A DNA stretch of 64,000 nt from Pseudoalteromonas sp. MMG007 (GTDB taxonomy: Bacteria; Pseudomonadota; Gammaproteobacteria; Enterobacterales; Alteromonadaceae). The notes under the pieces were generated by a model, which was not told where the DNA came from, did no database searches, and saw only the letters and a list, made by a program, of their open reading frames with translations. Of the stretch, positions 26,432-35,876 are shown in pieces (the stretch's first letter is position 1; every line of letters starts with the position of its first letter). The stretch is taken from positions 62,001 through 126,000 of the forward strand of contig NZ_JAGJEI010000008.1 of the NCBI RefSeq assembly GCF_018100985.1, read 5' to 3'. Position numbers and translations under genes: made by a program.

Positions 26432-26462
26432 AAAAAGCCTACTGAAGTTCAGTAGGCTTTTT
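26432..26462 (-). terminator. Terminator after TonB-dependent receptor
   Basis: A 14-bp stem (AAAAAGCCTACTGA with TCAGTAGGCTTTTT) and 3-nt loop lie between the IS remnant and the receptor gene. T-runs occur on both strands, so it can act in either direction. Confidence 0.85.
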
Positions 26463-26494
26463 ATTATAAATTTAGTTTATAAAGTTAGCTAATC

Positions 26495-29383
26495 TTAAAA
26501 ACGTAAATTCAAGCCTAAATTAAAGCGTCTGCCATATACATCAAAAAACTCACCATCATCATAAGTCTCTGGATTTCTTGGCGGTGTGATATCAAATAAG
26601 TTAGAAATACCTAATCTAACCTCTATCATTTCACTTACGTTATAACGTCCATTTAATGACCATTCCGTATAAGAAGGAACATCATTGTAATTATTATTTT
26701 CAATAGTCCACTCTCTATCTTGAACTGTAGAATGACGGTATTTACCAATCATACCAATATATAAATCATCATAAGTATAACCAAGCGTTAAATTACCCTG
26801 CCAACGTGGATATCTTACCTCACCGACTGTAGGTGTAGGCTCATACCCATCACTTGAAACATCTGTATTAAACTCTCTGTGCTCTAAGTAACTCGCAAGT
26901 AAACGAACATTAAATAATCCGTAGCTTGATTCATATTTATAAGTACCTTCTAAATCAACCCCTTTTAAAGCATAAGACGCCAAGTTATATGGGCCATTTC
27001 GGACTTCAGATATATCAAGGGTTATAGGATCTCGGTCTACCAAGTCACAAGCACTATTATCTAAGCTTGAAGCTTCATAACAGTCATCAACCACGCGCTG
27101 TGCACCAAGAGAGTTAATTGCGTCTTCAACATCAAAGCTCCAGTAATCCGCAATTAAAGTGATGTTTTCTGTAGGTGTGTATATAACACCAAACAAAGTA
27201 TCATCAGACGTCTCTTCTTGAAGATTTGGATTCCCTGAATTCACACTTGGTGGAGTAACACTTCTCCAATCATCAGATGGTCTCCAGTCTCCAACTGTAG
27301 TACCTGGGTTAGGAATACCGGCAGCTTGACAGTTAGCAATTAAATTTGCTTTCTTACTATCAGTCGCTGTAGATATATTCGTTTGATCACATGGGTCACC
27401 GTAAGATGCAAACGACTGGGTACCGGCCGAATATAGTTGAGACAATGATGGAGCACGTACTGACTTAGATTTTGTACCACGGAATCGAAGTTGATCATTC
27501 ATCGCATAGTTAAAACCAACCTTCCACGCTACATTATCACCTACCGAAGAATAATCCATGTAACGCGCAGCTAATTCCAAGCTCAGTGAGTCAACAAATG
27601 GCGCATCAACTAATAATGGAACTGACATTTCTACACCAATCTCATCAACAGTAAACTCACCATCCCAAGCTTTAACGAAATTACCAAATACTAAGTTATT
27701 TTGCATAGCCGCACCAGGTTCGTTTGAACCCGTTTCTTTACGATGCTCGGCACTTAAAGCAAAAGATACACCGCCCGCAGGCATATCAAATGCATAACCT
27801 GAAATAACCCCACCAATAACCTGCTGTTGCTTAACTTTCGAAATAGAAGCCGACGTAGTTACATAATCAAGCGCTTCTTGAGAGGCTCCATTTAGACCAA
27901 ACAAGCTTAATGCCTGACAACCGTCGAGAGCACCAACAAGTGTTCCATCAGAATCACGATCCGCACAACGAATTGCGCCATCAATTTCAACCGCATCTAT
28001 TGCCTTATTAAAATTTTCTGATAGGAATTCACCATTCCATGTTGTATCGTTTTTATTACGTCCATAACTAAAATAAACTTCGTAATCAAATTCATCAAGT
28101 AACAAACCCTGAAATGAAAGTGTCGTATTTAGCGTTGTGCGATCATCTTCATAAGTACGATTACCAAATCCCGAAGCTAACTTATAAATTGTAACTGAGT
28201 CTTGACCTGCCTCATCTAATTGTGCTTTAGCATCTGGATGTAAAAATGCATTATCAGAGCGAATTGATTCCGCAAGGAAAATTGGGCTGCTTTCTGCGTA
28301 TGCACTTGCTTTAGAAAAAGAGATTTCAAAGTTCATTGAATGATCATCAGCGTAATTATTCACAACGTTTGTAAAGACATTAAAACGATTTAGTGGAGTT
28401 GCTAAATCTTGATGTTCAATAAATTTATAGCCATTTGAAAAGCCATCACCGAAGTATCTTAGTTGATTATTCGGGGCAGGCCTTGTCACACCACCCACAG
28501 TAACAGGGCTAAATGCACCATTATCTTCAAATACAACATGTCCGTTAGGAAGAAAAGCATCACCTGCGCGATCATAATAACCTAATGTTTGTAGCCCAGC
28601 ATACTCACCTGTAGCTAAAATATTCTGTGGTATACCATCGTCATCAGAAACATTGTCAGGGTTAAGCATTCCAGAAACTGGGTTACGTAAAAAATCACGA
28701 TCCTGTGCTTCTAATTGCTCAGTTTCAGAATATGATAAACTAGTGATGAAACTAATCTTGTCGTCTTCACCACCAAATGTGAATGAAAAAGACTCTTCTT
28801 CACCGCCGCTTTGCTCGGTAATAGATTTTTTGTAGTTAAAATCAATTGTATCCTGCGACTTTTTCAGGATTATATTAACTACACCCGCTATAGCATCAGA
28901 GCCATACACCGCAGAGGCGCCACCATGAACGATATCCATTCGTTCAATCATCTCTGTTGGAATACCATTTAAATCAACTGCAGGATTATCCACTGAAGCA
29001 CCAACGTATCGACGACCGTTAACTAGTACTAGAGTACGACCTTCTCCAAGTTGGCGTAAGTCAGTGGTATTTATACCAGCACCGAAAATAGTGTTTGTTG
29101 TCGTTGTTGGTGCTGAGCCTACACCCGATGAAGGTAATTTTTGTAATAAGTCAGATACATTTGTAATACCTGCATTAGATAGTTCTTCGCCCGTAATTGT
29201 GGTTACGGGAGTAGGTGACACTTCTGAAAAACGTTTAATACGCGAACCAGTCACTTCTATACGTTCAACTTTTTCAGCGCCCTCATCTTCAGCTGCGAAA
29301 GTGTTTGCTGTAAAAGCTACTGTAGAAGCTGCGCCAAAAGCAATCGCTAAGCGAACAGCTTTTGAAACCTTATTATTTAACAT
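26495..29383 (-). CDS. TonB-dependent outer-membrane receptor (962 aa)
   Basis: These receptors import a ligand through the outer membrane with energy from TonB. A signal peptide (VRLAIAFGAASTVAFTANTFA) is followed by a TonB-box-like region (VERIEVTGSRIKR), a plug domain (about 45-180, with LVLVNGRRY and SAVYGSDAIAGVVNI), and a long beta barrel ending in the terminal phenylalanine (RRFNLGLNLRF). AGGGAG precedes the start. The length and low similarity to siderophore receptors, and the lack of a Fur-type box, leave the ligand unclear; peptides or carbohydrate are typical guesses for Alteromonadales. A second receptor with the same length lies 0.8 kb away. Confidence 0.9.
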   Translation of the reverse strand: MLNNKVSKAVRLAIAFGAASTVAFTANTFAAEDEGAEKVERIEVTGSRIKRFSEVSPTPVTTITGEELSNAGITNVSDLLQKLPSSGVGSAPTTTTNTIFGAGINTTDLRQLGEGRTLVLVNGRRYVGASVDNPAVDLNGIPTEMIERMDIVHGGASAVYGSDAIAGVVNIILKKSQDTIDFNYKKSITEQSGGEEESFSFTFGGEDDKISFITSLSYSETEQLEAQDRDFLRNPVSGMLNPDNVSDDDGIPQNILATGEYAGLQTLGYYDRAGDAFLPNGHVVFEDNGAFSPVTVGGVTRPAPNNQLRYFGDGFSNGYKFIEHQDLATPLNRFNVFTNVVNNYADDHSMNFEISFSKASAYAESSPIFLAESIRSDNAFLHPDAKAQLDEAGQDSVTIYKLASGFGNRTYEDDRTTLNTTLSFQGLLLDEFDYEVYFSYGRNKNDTTWNGEFLSENFNKAIDAVEIDGAIRCADRDSDGTLVGALDGCQALSLFGLNGASQEALDYVTTSASISKVKQQQVIGGVISGYAFDMPAGGVSFALSAEHRKETGSNEPGAAMQNNLVFGNFVKAWDGEFTVDEIGVEMSVPLLVDAPFVDSLSLELAARYMDYSSVGDNVAWKVGFNYAMNDQLRFRGTKSKSVRAPSLSQLYSAGTQSFASYGDPCDQTNISTATDSKKANLIANCQAAGIPNPGTTVGDWRPSDDWRSVTPPSVNSGNPNLQEETSDDTLFGVIYTPTENITLIADYWSFDVEDAINSLGAQRVVDDCYEASSLDNSACDLVDRDPITLDISEVRNGPYNLASYALKGVDLEGTYKYESSYGLFNVRLLASYLEHREFNTDVSSDGYEPTPTVGEVRYPRWQGNLTLGYTYDDLYIGMIGKYRHSTVQDREWTIENNNYNDVPSYTEWSLNGRYNVSEMIEVRLGISNLFDITPPRNPETYDDGEFFDVYGRRFNLGLNLRF

Positions 29384-29914
29384 GTGATTCTCCCTAGAAT
29401 TCTATTTTTATTTTTACTTTAAAATGTAATGTAATATAATTAATCACATTAACAATTCCGACTCGAATAGTAATTTCTCACAACTAAAAGGTCAACACCT
29501 CGCTAACCAAATAAATACATCCATTTACAATCACTTAAAAACAGTTAATTAACACGTTACAGTTTTTAAATTAAATGGATATACAGGTAAGTGAAACAAT
29601 GCTTGGTTTGATGTATACTAAAGACCTTCCGATTGGATTAATAAAAGTTATTATTTTTTATTCTAGGCACGGCATAAATGAGGAGTTGTAATGCTTAGTA
29701 GATAAGGTATTGTTGTTATTTTTAATGGATTAAAAGTAGATCATATCTAATGTTAATTAAAGCTAAAAGTTAGCCCTAACTCATTGAGATAATATTATAA
29801 TACCTTAGGTATGGCGTAAAGCTGGGAAGTTGATTGCTTGAATCAAGTGGGTTTACAATTAAGATTACCTCATAATCATCTAAACTTTAAAAGCTCAGGT
29901 AAACCCTCTATCAC
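29384..29914. other. Intergenic, 531 bp, no gene supported
   Basis: This AT-rich stretch should hold the promoter of the minus-strand receptor. A 38-codon frame at 29575-29691 on the plus strand has no ribosome site and is probably chance. No strong palindrome or hairpin with a T-run was seen. Confidence 0.5.
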
Positions 29915-30154
29915 TTAATTTCTATCTTGGTAAATGTTACCTCTTTTGTTGATTTCCCTCATAGCTTCTTGGTTTTTTTTGCGTATTTCCTCTGCTAATT
30001 CTTTTGACATGCATGTACGCTTTTTAATATTACTACCCGTTACTGCTTTTTTTTCACATACCATATTTTCATTACTACTCAGAGAGTCATCACTTAGCGA
30101 ACTACAACCAGATGATAATAGTAAGCTGACAGTAATTATAATTAGTTTATTCAT
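29915..30154 (-). CDS. Small lipoprotein (79 aa)
   Basis: A signal peptide with lipobox (LLLSSGCSS, Cys at residue 17) shows a lipid-anchored periplasmic or outer-membrane protein. The mature part carries a CEKKAVTGSNIKKRTC segment, a pattern I recall in small Alteromonadales lipoproteins, where two cysteines flank a TGS motif. The end is charged and helical. The function is unknown. It sits between two TonB-dependent receptors on the same strand, with a terminator on its upstream side, so it has its own promoter. Confidence 0.75.
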   Translation of the reverse strand: MNKLIIITVSLLLSSGCSSLSDDSLSSNENMVCEKKAVTGSNIKKRTCMSKELAEEIRKKNQEAMREINKRGNIYQDRN

Positions 30155-30172
30155 TTTGTTCCCGTAAAAATA

Positions 30173-30199
30173 AAAGCGCTAATAAAGTATTAGCGCTTT
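30173..30199 (-). terminator. Terminator after second TonB-dependent receptor
   Basis: A 12-bp perfect stem (AAAGCGCTAATA with TATTAGCGCTTT) with a 3-nt loop is followed on the minus strand by TTATTTTTA, 20 nt past the receptor stop. Confidence 0.85.
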
Positions 30200-30218
30200 A
30201 AAATTATTTATATTTTAT

Positions 30219-33107
30219 TTAGAACTTTGCGTTAAGAGTCAAGAAAATATGACGACCAGTCGTGTTGTAGGTACGAGGGTCAGTATTATCATTAAAACCT
30301 GTTGCTGCATACGGAGGATCTTCATCAAGCAAGTTATTGATACCAACAGTAGCTGTGTAATTATCAAGGAAGTAACTAAAGCGTACATTATGAATTACTT
30401 GTGAATCAACCGTTCTAATAACATCATAAGAATCAAGAACACCGCCAATATTCACGGCCTCTGTTCTAAATGACGAATTAACATCTGCTAAATCTTCTGG
30501 ATCAATATTTGTAAAGTTCTCTTCAACTTCACCAATATAACGCAGAGCATAAGTCGCAGACCAGTTTTCTTGACTTAAAGAAACATTAAGGTTTGTTTTC
30601 CACTCAGGGAAGTTACCATCTCCACTATTTCTTCGGTAGTAACCAGCATTTTGAAGTGTTGAACCATCAGCTTGGGTTATTGTATAGTCATCATAATAAG
30701 TTGCATCTAAACTTGCTGATAATGAACCGATTGATGTATCAGTTGCGTACGCAACGTTAAAATCATACCCTGATGATTCAACACCACCCACATTTATGTT
30801 TCTGTTATCAATGTCACTTGAGTTACCAGCTAGAATACCTGATGTATACCGAGTGATTTGATCACAGTAAGTACCGCTTTCAGCACATTTGTTTAGAATG
30901 AGCTGCTCACCTACAGAGCTGATTGCATTTTCTAATTCAATATCCCAGTAATCGATTGTGAAGGATAAACCGTCAACGAACTCTGGGCTATAAACAACAC
31001 CAACAGTGAAAATATCTGCTTCTTCTGGTTGTAAATCTGGATTACCACCTAAAGTAGAAGATAATTGATCACCGATAGGCTCAAAACCAGCTGCTGGGAC
31101 GCCATCAGCTATACAGAACGATGTTGGATTTGTAGCACATGGGTCTGAAACTTCAGGACTATTATCTGATGCACCAGAGAACAAGTCAGAAGTTGATGGT
31201 GCTCTAAATGCAGTAGACGAAGTTCCGCGGAACATAAGACCATCCATAGGAGACCATTTAATACCTACTTTATGATTTGTAGTATCACCAAAAGTATCAT
31301 AATCAGAATAACGAATAGCTAGATCTAGCTCAAGAACCTTAGCAAAAGGCGCATCGTAAAGTAGTGGTACGTTAAACTCAGCATAAGCCTCATCGACTGT
31401 ATAACTACCTGACGTCTCTTGACGGCTAGAACCAGATGTAATTCCTAGCGCTATTAGTGCATCAGGGAAGTCACCACCTTTTTCTTCGCGGTGTTCAAGA
31501 CCAAAAGCCATACCTAAACTACCTGCTGGTAATTCAAATGCACTACCAAATACACTACCGCTAATAATTTGCTGCTCATTTGAACCAAAGTCATGTGCTT
31601 CAAACGAAATAAAGTCCAGCATTTCTTGAGTAACTTGGGTATCAGTTCCTGGGATACCAAATACATTTAATGATGTACAACCAGGAATTGGGTTGTCTAC
31701 TGTCCCACAAACAATACTGCCGTCAACATCTTGAAATGAAGGTCCTACAGCTTGTGACACTTTTTCAAAATTTACTCCACCTTCACGCTTTGTTGTAGAA
31801 TCACTAGAGCCGAATATATATGAAACTTCATAGCCCCAATCATCGTTGATATCGCCTTCAAAACCAACAACTGCACGAACTGTATCTACACGAAATTGGG
31901 TATCTCGACCGCCAGTTTCGACCATACGACGGCGCCAATCAGAAATTTCAACTGAGTTACCATTTCTGTCTTTAGGGCCAAATTGCTGATTATAATAGTT
32001 ATCAGCAGAGTAATTAGCATCAGTTACACCAAAAAATGCTAAAGGTGCAAGCGGTAAAGGGGCAAGTTTTGTATCTGAGATACGACGGTTTAAGCTAACT
32101 TCCGAGAAAAAACGAACATGGTCAGAAAACTCATAATTGCTTTGAACAAACACACCGTAACGTTCTGCAGGGGTTAAGTGAAAGTTTACGGGTGCGAAAT
32201 TATAAGTGTCTTTATCCCAATCCCAACAGTCGTAGCCGGTTGGGTTAGAGAAATCGCTTGGATCAGATTGGCCGGGGCCATTAGCTGCACCATGAGTAAA
32301 AGATGAACAGTCTTCGCCAGCAATAGAACCATCTATACCGTTGTAACGACCCCATGGTGGAGCAGAAGAACCACCTTTAGTAAGCTCACCTGTGTGATCC
32401 ATATCTAAAGAAAATTTAGACCAATCTCTATCACCTGAAGACTGCGACCCCTGCTGAACGTAATATGCACTCGCTACCACGCTGCCTTTATCACTTGTTA
32501 AACCCACTGTAAAATCATAGCTTTTTGTTTCACCATCACCTCCGTGTGTAGAGGCATCATAGCTTGCTGTTGCTTCAAAGCCTTCAAAATCGTCACGCGT
32601 GATCACGTTAACTACACCGCCGATAGCATCTGAACCATAAATTGCAGAAGCACCATCCTTTAGGATTTCAACACGCTTGATAATTGCGGTAGGGATTGTG
32701 CTTAAATCTACAGATGAGTTAGCACCACTACCCGACGCAACCATCCTGCGGCCATTTAATAATACTAAGGTTCTTGATGAACCTAAACCACGTAAAGATA
32801 CACGAACCGCGCCTGAGCCCCCGTTGTTAACAGAGGCATTAGTACCAGCACCAGCAACTGAAGGGATCTCTTGAAGGATATCACCAACATTACCTATGCC
32901 TGAAGCGACTAAATCATCGCGTGATAGTATTTGTACTGGATTTGCGCCTTCCATATCAGTTCTTTTAATGCGCGAACCAGTTACTTCAATTCTTTCTACT
33001 TTTTCAGCGCCTTCAGCAGCCATAGCACTAGCAGAGAAGGCAGCGGTTGAAGCTGCTCCAAAAGCGAGTGCAACACGCACAGCTTTTGCTACTTGATTGT
33101 TTAACAT
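30219..33107 (-). CDS. TonB-dependent outer-membrane receptor (962 aa)
   Basis: The signal peptide (VRVALAFGAASTAAFSASAMA) resembles that of the neighbouring receptor. It is followed by ERIEVTGSRIKRTD, a plug domain (LVLLNGRRMVASGSG, SAIYGSDAIGGVVNVIT), and a beta barrel ending in FLTLNAKF. The start follows AGGGAG. Parts such as DWSKFSLDMDHT and many Gly/Ser loops suit a large-substrate receptor. The ligand cannot be deduced. It and its neighbour have equal length but differ clearly in the barrel, pointing to an old duplication and divergence rather than a recent copy. Confidence 0.9.
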   Translation of the reverse strand: MLNNQVAKAVRVALAFGAASTAAFSASAMAAEGAEKVERIEVTGSRIKRTDMEGANPVQILSRDDLVASGIGNVGDILQEIPSVAGAGTNASVNNGGSGAVRVSLRGLGSSRTLVLLNGRRMVASGSGANSSVDLSTIPTAIIKRVEILKDGASAIYGSDAIGGVVNVITRDDFEGFEATASYDASTHGGDGETKSYDFTVGLTSDKGSVVASAYYVQQGSQSSGDRDWSKFSLDMDHTGELTKGGSSAPPWGRYNGIDGSIAGEDCSSFTHGAANGPGQSDPSDFSNPTGYDCWDWDKDTYNFAPVNFHLTPAERYGVFVQSNYEFSDHVRFFSEVSLNRRISDTKLAPLPLAPLAFFGVTDANYSADNYYNQQFGPKDRNGNSVEISDWRRRMVETGGRDTQFRVDTVRAVVGFEGDINDDWGYEVSYIFGSSDSTTKREGGVNFEKVSQAVGPSFQDVDGSIVCGTVDNPIPGCTSLNVFGIPGTDTQVTQEMLDFISFEAHDFGSNEQQIISGSVFGSAFELPAGSLGMAFGLEHREEKGGDFPDALIALGITSGSSRQETSGSYTVDEAYAEFNVPLLYDAPFAKVLELDLAIRYSDYDTFGDTTNHKVGIKWSPMDGLMFRGTSSTAFRAPSTSDLFSGASDNSPEVSDPCATNPTSFCIADGVPAAGFEPIGDQLSSTLGGNPDLQPEEADIFTVGVVYSPEFVDGLSFTIDYWDIELENAISSVGEQLILNKCAESGTYCDQITRYTSGILAGNSSDIDNRNINVGGVESSGYDFNVAYATDTSIGSLSASLDATYYDDYTITQADGSTLQNAGYYRRNSGDGNFPEWKTNLNVSLSQENWSATYALRYIGEVEENFTNIDPEDLADVNSSFRTEAVNIGGVLDSYDVIRTVDSQVIHNVRFSYFLDNYTATVGINNLLDEDPPYAATGFNDNTDPRTYNTTGRHIFLTLNAKF

Positions 33108-33338
33108 TTGATTCTCCCTGGTGTCACTACTTATGAGTAGTGACTATTATTTAATTATTTTTAAGGTTACATAAATTTAACAGTAACCACGACAAATAAT
33201 AAACAAATCTGATAAAGAATCCAGTTAAAGTTACTAATAATTTACAATAAAAACACTTTCAGCTCAAAAAACAGGCGGAAATGTTTTATTTTAGTTATAA
33301 AACTGAACGGGCAGATAAAACAATTGCTATTAACAAAA

Positions 33339-35684
33339 TTAAATAGGGAGGCTAGCCTGAAATCCAGTCAAGATATTAACATTTAAATTCAATGCAAAAG
33401 ACACCATTTCAAATAGAGGGACAATCTGTTTTTCCATATAAATCTGATAGTCATAGTTATGTGAGCCCTGATACAGCTCAACTCCAGTAGTTGTGTAAAC
33501 GAATGTAACAAATTCGCCTCTATTCACTACAAACTCGCTATTTTTTTTCTGGTGCTTTTTGACTGCTTGCACATGGGGAGGGATGTTTTTCTTATAATCG
33601 ATTAAGTTTTGACCTAACCGTTTTTTAAAAGTAAGTAAATCGTCAAATTCACCTTTAAATAATTTCGTTGTGTAATCTTTTATTAAGTGCTCTATGTTTA
33701 GATTTCCATCAAAAAGACTAGTAAATAGGTCAAATTGGAACTGCTGAGCTAATTTGGTCCAATCGCTTCTTACTGTTTCTAGCCCTTTAAATACTAATTT
33801 TGATTCGTCAGGTTTAATTAATTTACCTACATAACGCTTTTTAGATCCGACAGATTTGCCTCTAATGGTAGGTAAAAAGAAGGGACTATAATAAGATTCA
33901 AACTCTATTTCCAAATGGCTTGTTAAATTGTGTGTTTTTCTAATCTCGTTTTTCCACGCTGTATTTATTTTCTCTGCTAAAAACTTTCCAACTTCATTAC
34001 ACTCATCTGGTGTTAGTTCATCATTTAACTTTACAAATGTTGAATCCGTATCTCCATAAATAACACTGTAACCAAGATCTTCTGTCCACTTTTTGGTCTG
34101 TTGCATTATTTCATGCCCACGCAGAGTAATAGAGCTTGATAACCTAGGGTCGTAAAATCGGCACCCTTTAGAGCCCAATACACCATATAAACTGTTCATT
34201 ATTATTTTAATGGCCTGAGAAAGCATTGAGTTTTTCTGATCTTTAGCAAGCTGCCTTTGAGCCGCTAAGCTTTTAATAAGTAACGGTAGGTGGTGTTTGT
34301 CGCGTGAAAAAGCAGCGTCGTTAAAACCTTGCACACTTTCACTTGGCTCTTTGAGCCCCTCAATAAGCCCAAGTGGGTCTATATAAAAGGTTTGCATAAT
34401 ACTCGGATACAGGCTTTTAAAGTCCAAAACAATAACGTTTTTATAAAGCCCAGGAATAGATTCCATTACATAGCCACCAGGGCTTTCAAATGTTAAACCG
34501 TGATCACCCATATTCGGGGCAATATAGCCGCTGCGATGCAATAAAGGTAAATACATATTTATAAAGGCTGCAACCGAGCCACCTTTTTTTTCAAGTTCTA
34601 GCCCTGTTAATTGAGTTCGAATAACAGCAAAATCTAGCAGTTTTAATTTATCAAAAATTTTATTTACCAAAATACAATCCTGCCGATTATATTTTGCTAA
34701 AGAAAGTTTATCTTCATTAAATTGCCGGATGATTTCTTGTAAGCTATTGGCTGATTCTATTAATTTAGACTCTCCTAACACGTCGTTTGAAACGTTTGCT
34801 AATGAAAAACTTTCAAAACTGTATGTACCGTTTTTTAAAGTATCTATGCCATCAATAACGCACCTTCCAGGAATGGACACCCGTGTAAAATTCCCTTTTC
34901 TTACATATAAAGGTTGCTCTGCTCTTCCTAGCATTAATTTAATACCGAGGGCTTCCCCTCTTTCATGAATAACAGCAAAGTCAAACTCTATTACGTTCCA
35001 ACCGACTATTACATCAGGGTCGCTTAGCTGAATATAATGCTCAAGCCTATTGAGTAATTCTGCCTCATCTACACACCAAACAATATCAAAGTCTAATTTA
35101 TCAGCATTATTGTTAGGCTCGCCAATCATTAAAACACAATCTAAGCCGCAGCCAACTAGTCCTATTGAAAACAAAACCCCGCTTTCATTACACTCAATAT
35201 CTAATGAAAGCTTATTAAGAGTTGGAGAATACGCTTTATTCGCTTTTAATTTAGCATCCGTTACTAGCGTATAACCATTTTTAGTAAACGCGTTACCCGT
35301 TATCCATGCCCCACCTTTTATAAAACGCTCCATTAAATAACGCTCTATCGGGCGAATATCCTCTTCATACAGTAAAACACCATATTGTTTTAATATTTTA
35401 GCTGCTGAGTAAAAATGCTTAAGTGAACTAAAATAACACGCAGAAACGCTTTGCTGCTGAAAGTTTTTTAGAGGTAAGTTTTTTATAGTAAAATAAAGTG
35501 ATTCAGCCGTTAAAATTTCACTCACTCTTTCAGCATCTGTGCTTTTAACAAAAAAAAGTGCCCTCTCGTTTGTTGATACTGTTTTAATTGGCCCATTATC
35601 GCTGCAAAACCACGCCTCGTAACAAATACCGTTTTCAGTATCGTAAGCGTGAGAAGAGACTATAAAACCGGCTGTTAGATACAC
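33339..35684 (-). CDS. polB: DNA polymerase II (family B)
   Basis: Pol II is an SOS-associated replicative-repair polymerase with 3'-5' proofreading. Length 781 matches E. coli PolB (783). The exonuclease motifs are seen as LSLDIECNE near 160, VIVGWNVIEFDF near 230 and YNRQDCILV near 315. Polymerase motif A is DFKSLYPSIM near 420, motif B has KIIMNSLYGVLG near 495 and motif C is YGDTDSTF near 545. All catalytic residues are present. It is divergent from dinG. I saw no clear LexA box directly at its start, although E. coli polB is SOS-regulated. Confidence 0.95.
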   Translation of the reverse strand: MYLTAGFIVSSHAYDTENGICYEAWFCSDNGPIKTVSTNERALFFVKSTDAERVSEILTAESLYFTIKNLPLKNFQQQSVSACYFSSLKHFYSAAKILKQYGVLLYEEDIRPIERYLMERFIKGGAWITGNAFTKNGYTLVTDAKLKANKAYSPTLNKLSLDIECNESGVLFSIGLVGCGLDCVLMIGEPNNNADKLDFDIVWCVDEAELLNRLEHYIQLSDPDVIVGWNVIEFDFAVIHERGEALGIKLMLGRAEQPLYVRKGNFTRVSIPGRCVIDGIDTLKNGTYSFESFSLANVSNDVLGESKLIESANSLQEIIRQFNEDKLSLAKYNRQDCILVNKIFDKLKLLDFAVIRTQLTGLELEKKGGSVAAFINMYLPLLHRSGYIAPNMGDHGLTFESPGGYVMESIPGLYKNVIVLDFKSLYPSIMQTFYIDPLGLIEGLKEPSESVQGFNDAAFSRDKHHLPLLIKSLAAQRQLAKDQKNSMLSQAIKIIMNSLYGVLGSKGCRFYDPRLSSSITLRGHEIMQQTKKWTEDLGYSVIYGDTDSTFVKLNDELTPDECNEVGKFLAEKINTAWKNEIRKTHNLTSHLEIEFESYYSPFFLPTIRGKSVGSKKRYVGKLIKPDESKLVFKGLETVRSDWTKLAQQFQFDLFTSLFDGNLNIEHLIKDYTTKLFKGEFDDLLTFKKRLGQNLIDYKKNIPPHVQAVKKHQKKNSEFVVNRGEFVTFVYTTTGVELYQGSHNYDYQIYMEKQIVPLFEMVSFALNLNVNILTGFQASLPI

Positions 35685-35841
35685 TATTAATAAACCTTAT
35701 ACATACATATGTAAGTTTTTACTTAATTCAAAATTCTATAAGCCATACAATCAATTTAAATAAACATTAATAAACTTTATTTACTAATTTAATCTCATCG
35801 TTGCTTGTAGTTACACTCTTATGACTCTAAAATCCATAGCA

Positions 35842-35857
35842 CTGTAATTATATACAT
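35842..35857 (+). promoter_or_regulatory. LexA-like SOS box ahead of dinG
   Basis: CTGTAATTATATACAT matches 13 of 16 positions of the gammaproteobacterial consensus CTGTATATATATACAG, and ends 20 bp before the dinG start. DinG is LexA-controlled in E. coli, so this placement fits. Confidence 0.6.
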
Positions 35858-35876
35858 AGTTTAGGCAAATCATCCC

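Noticed and set aside
29575..29691. A 38-aa frame between the receptors
   Set aside because: No ribosome site and no recognisable features; likely chance.
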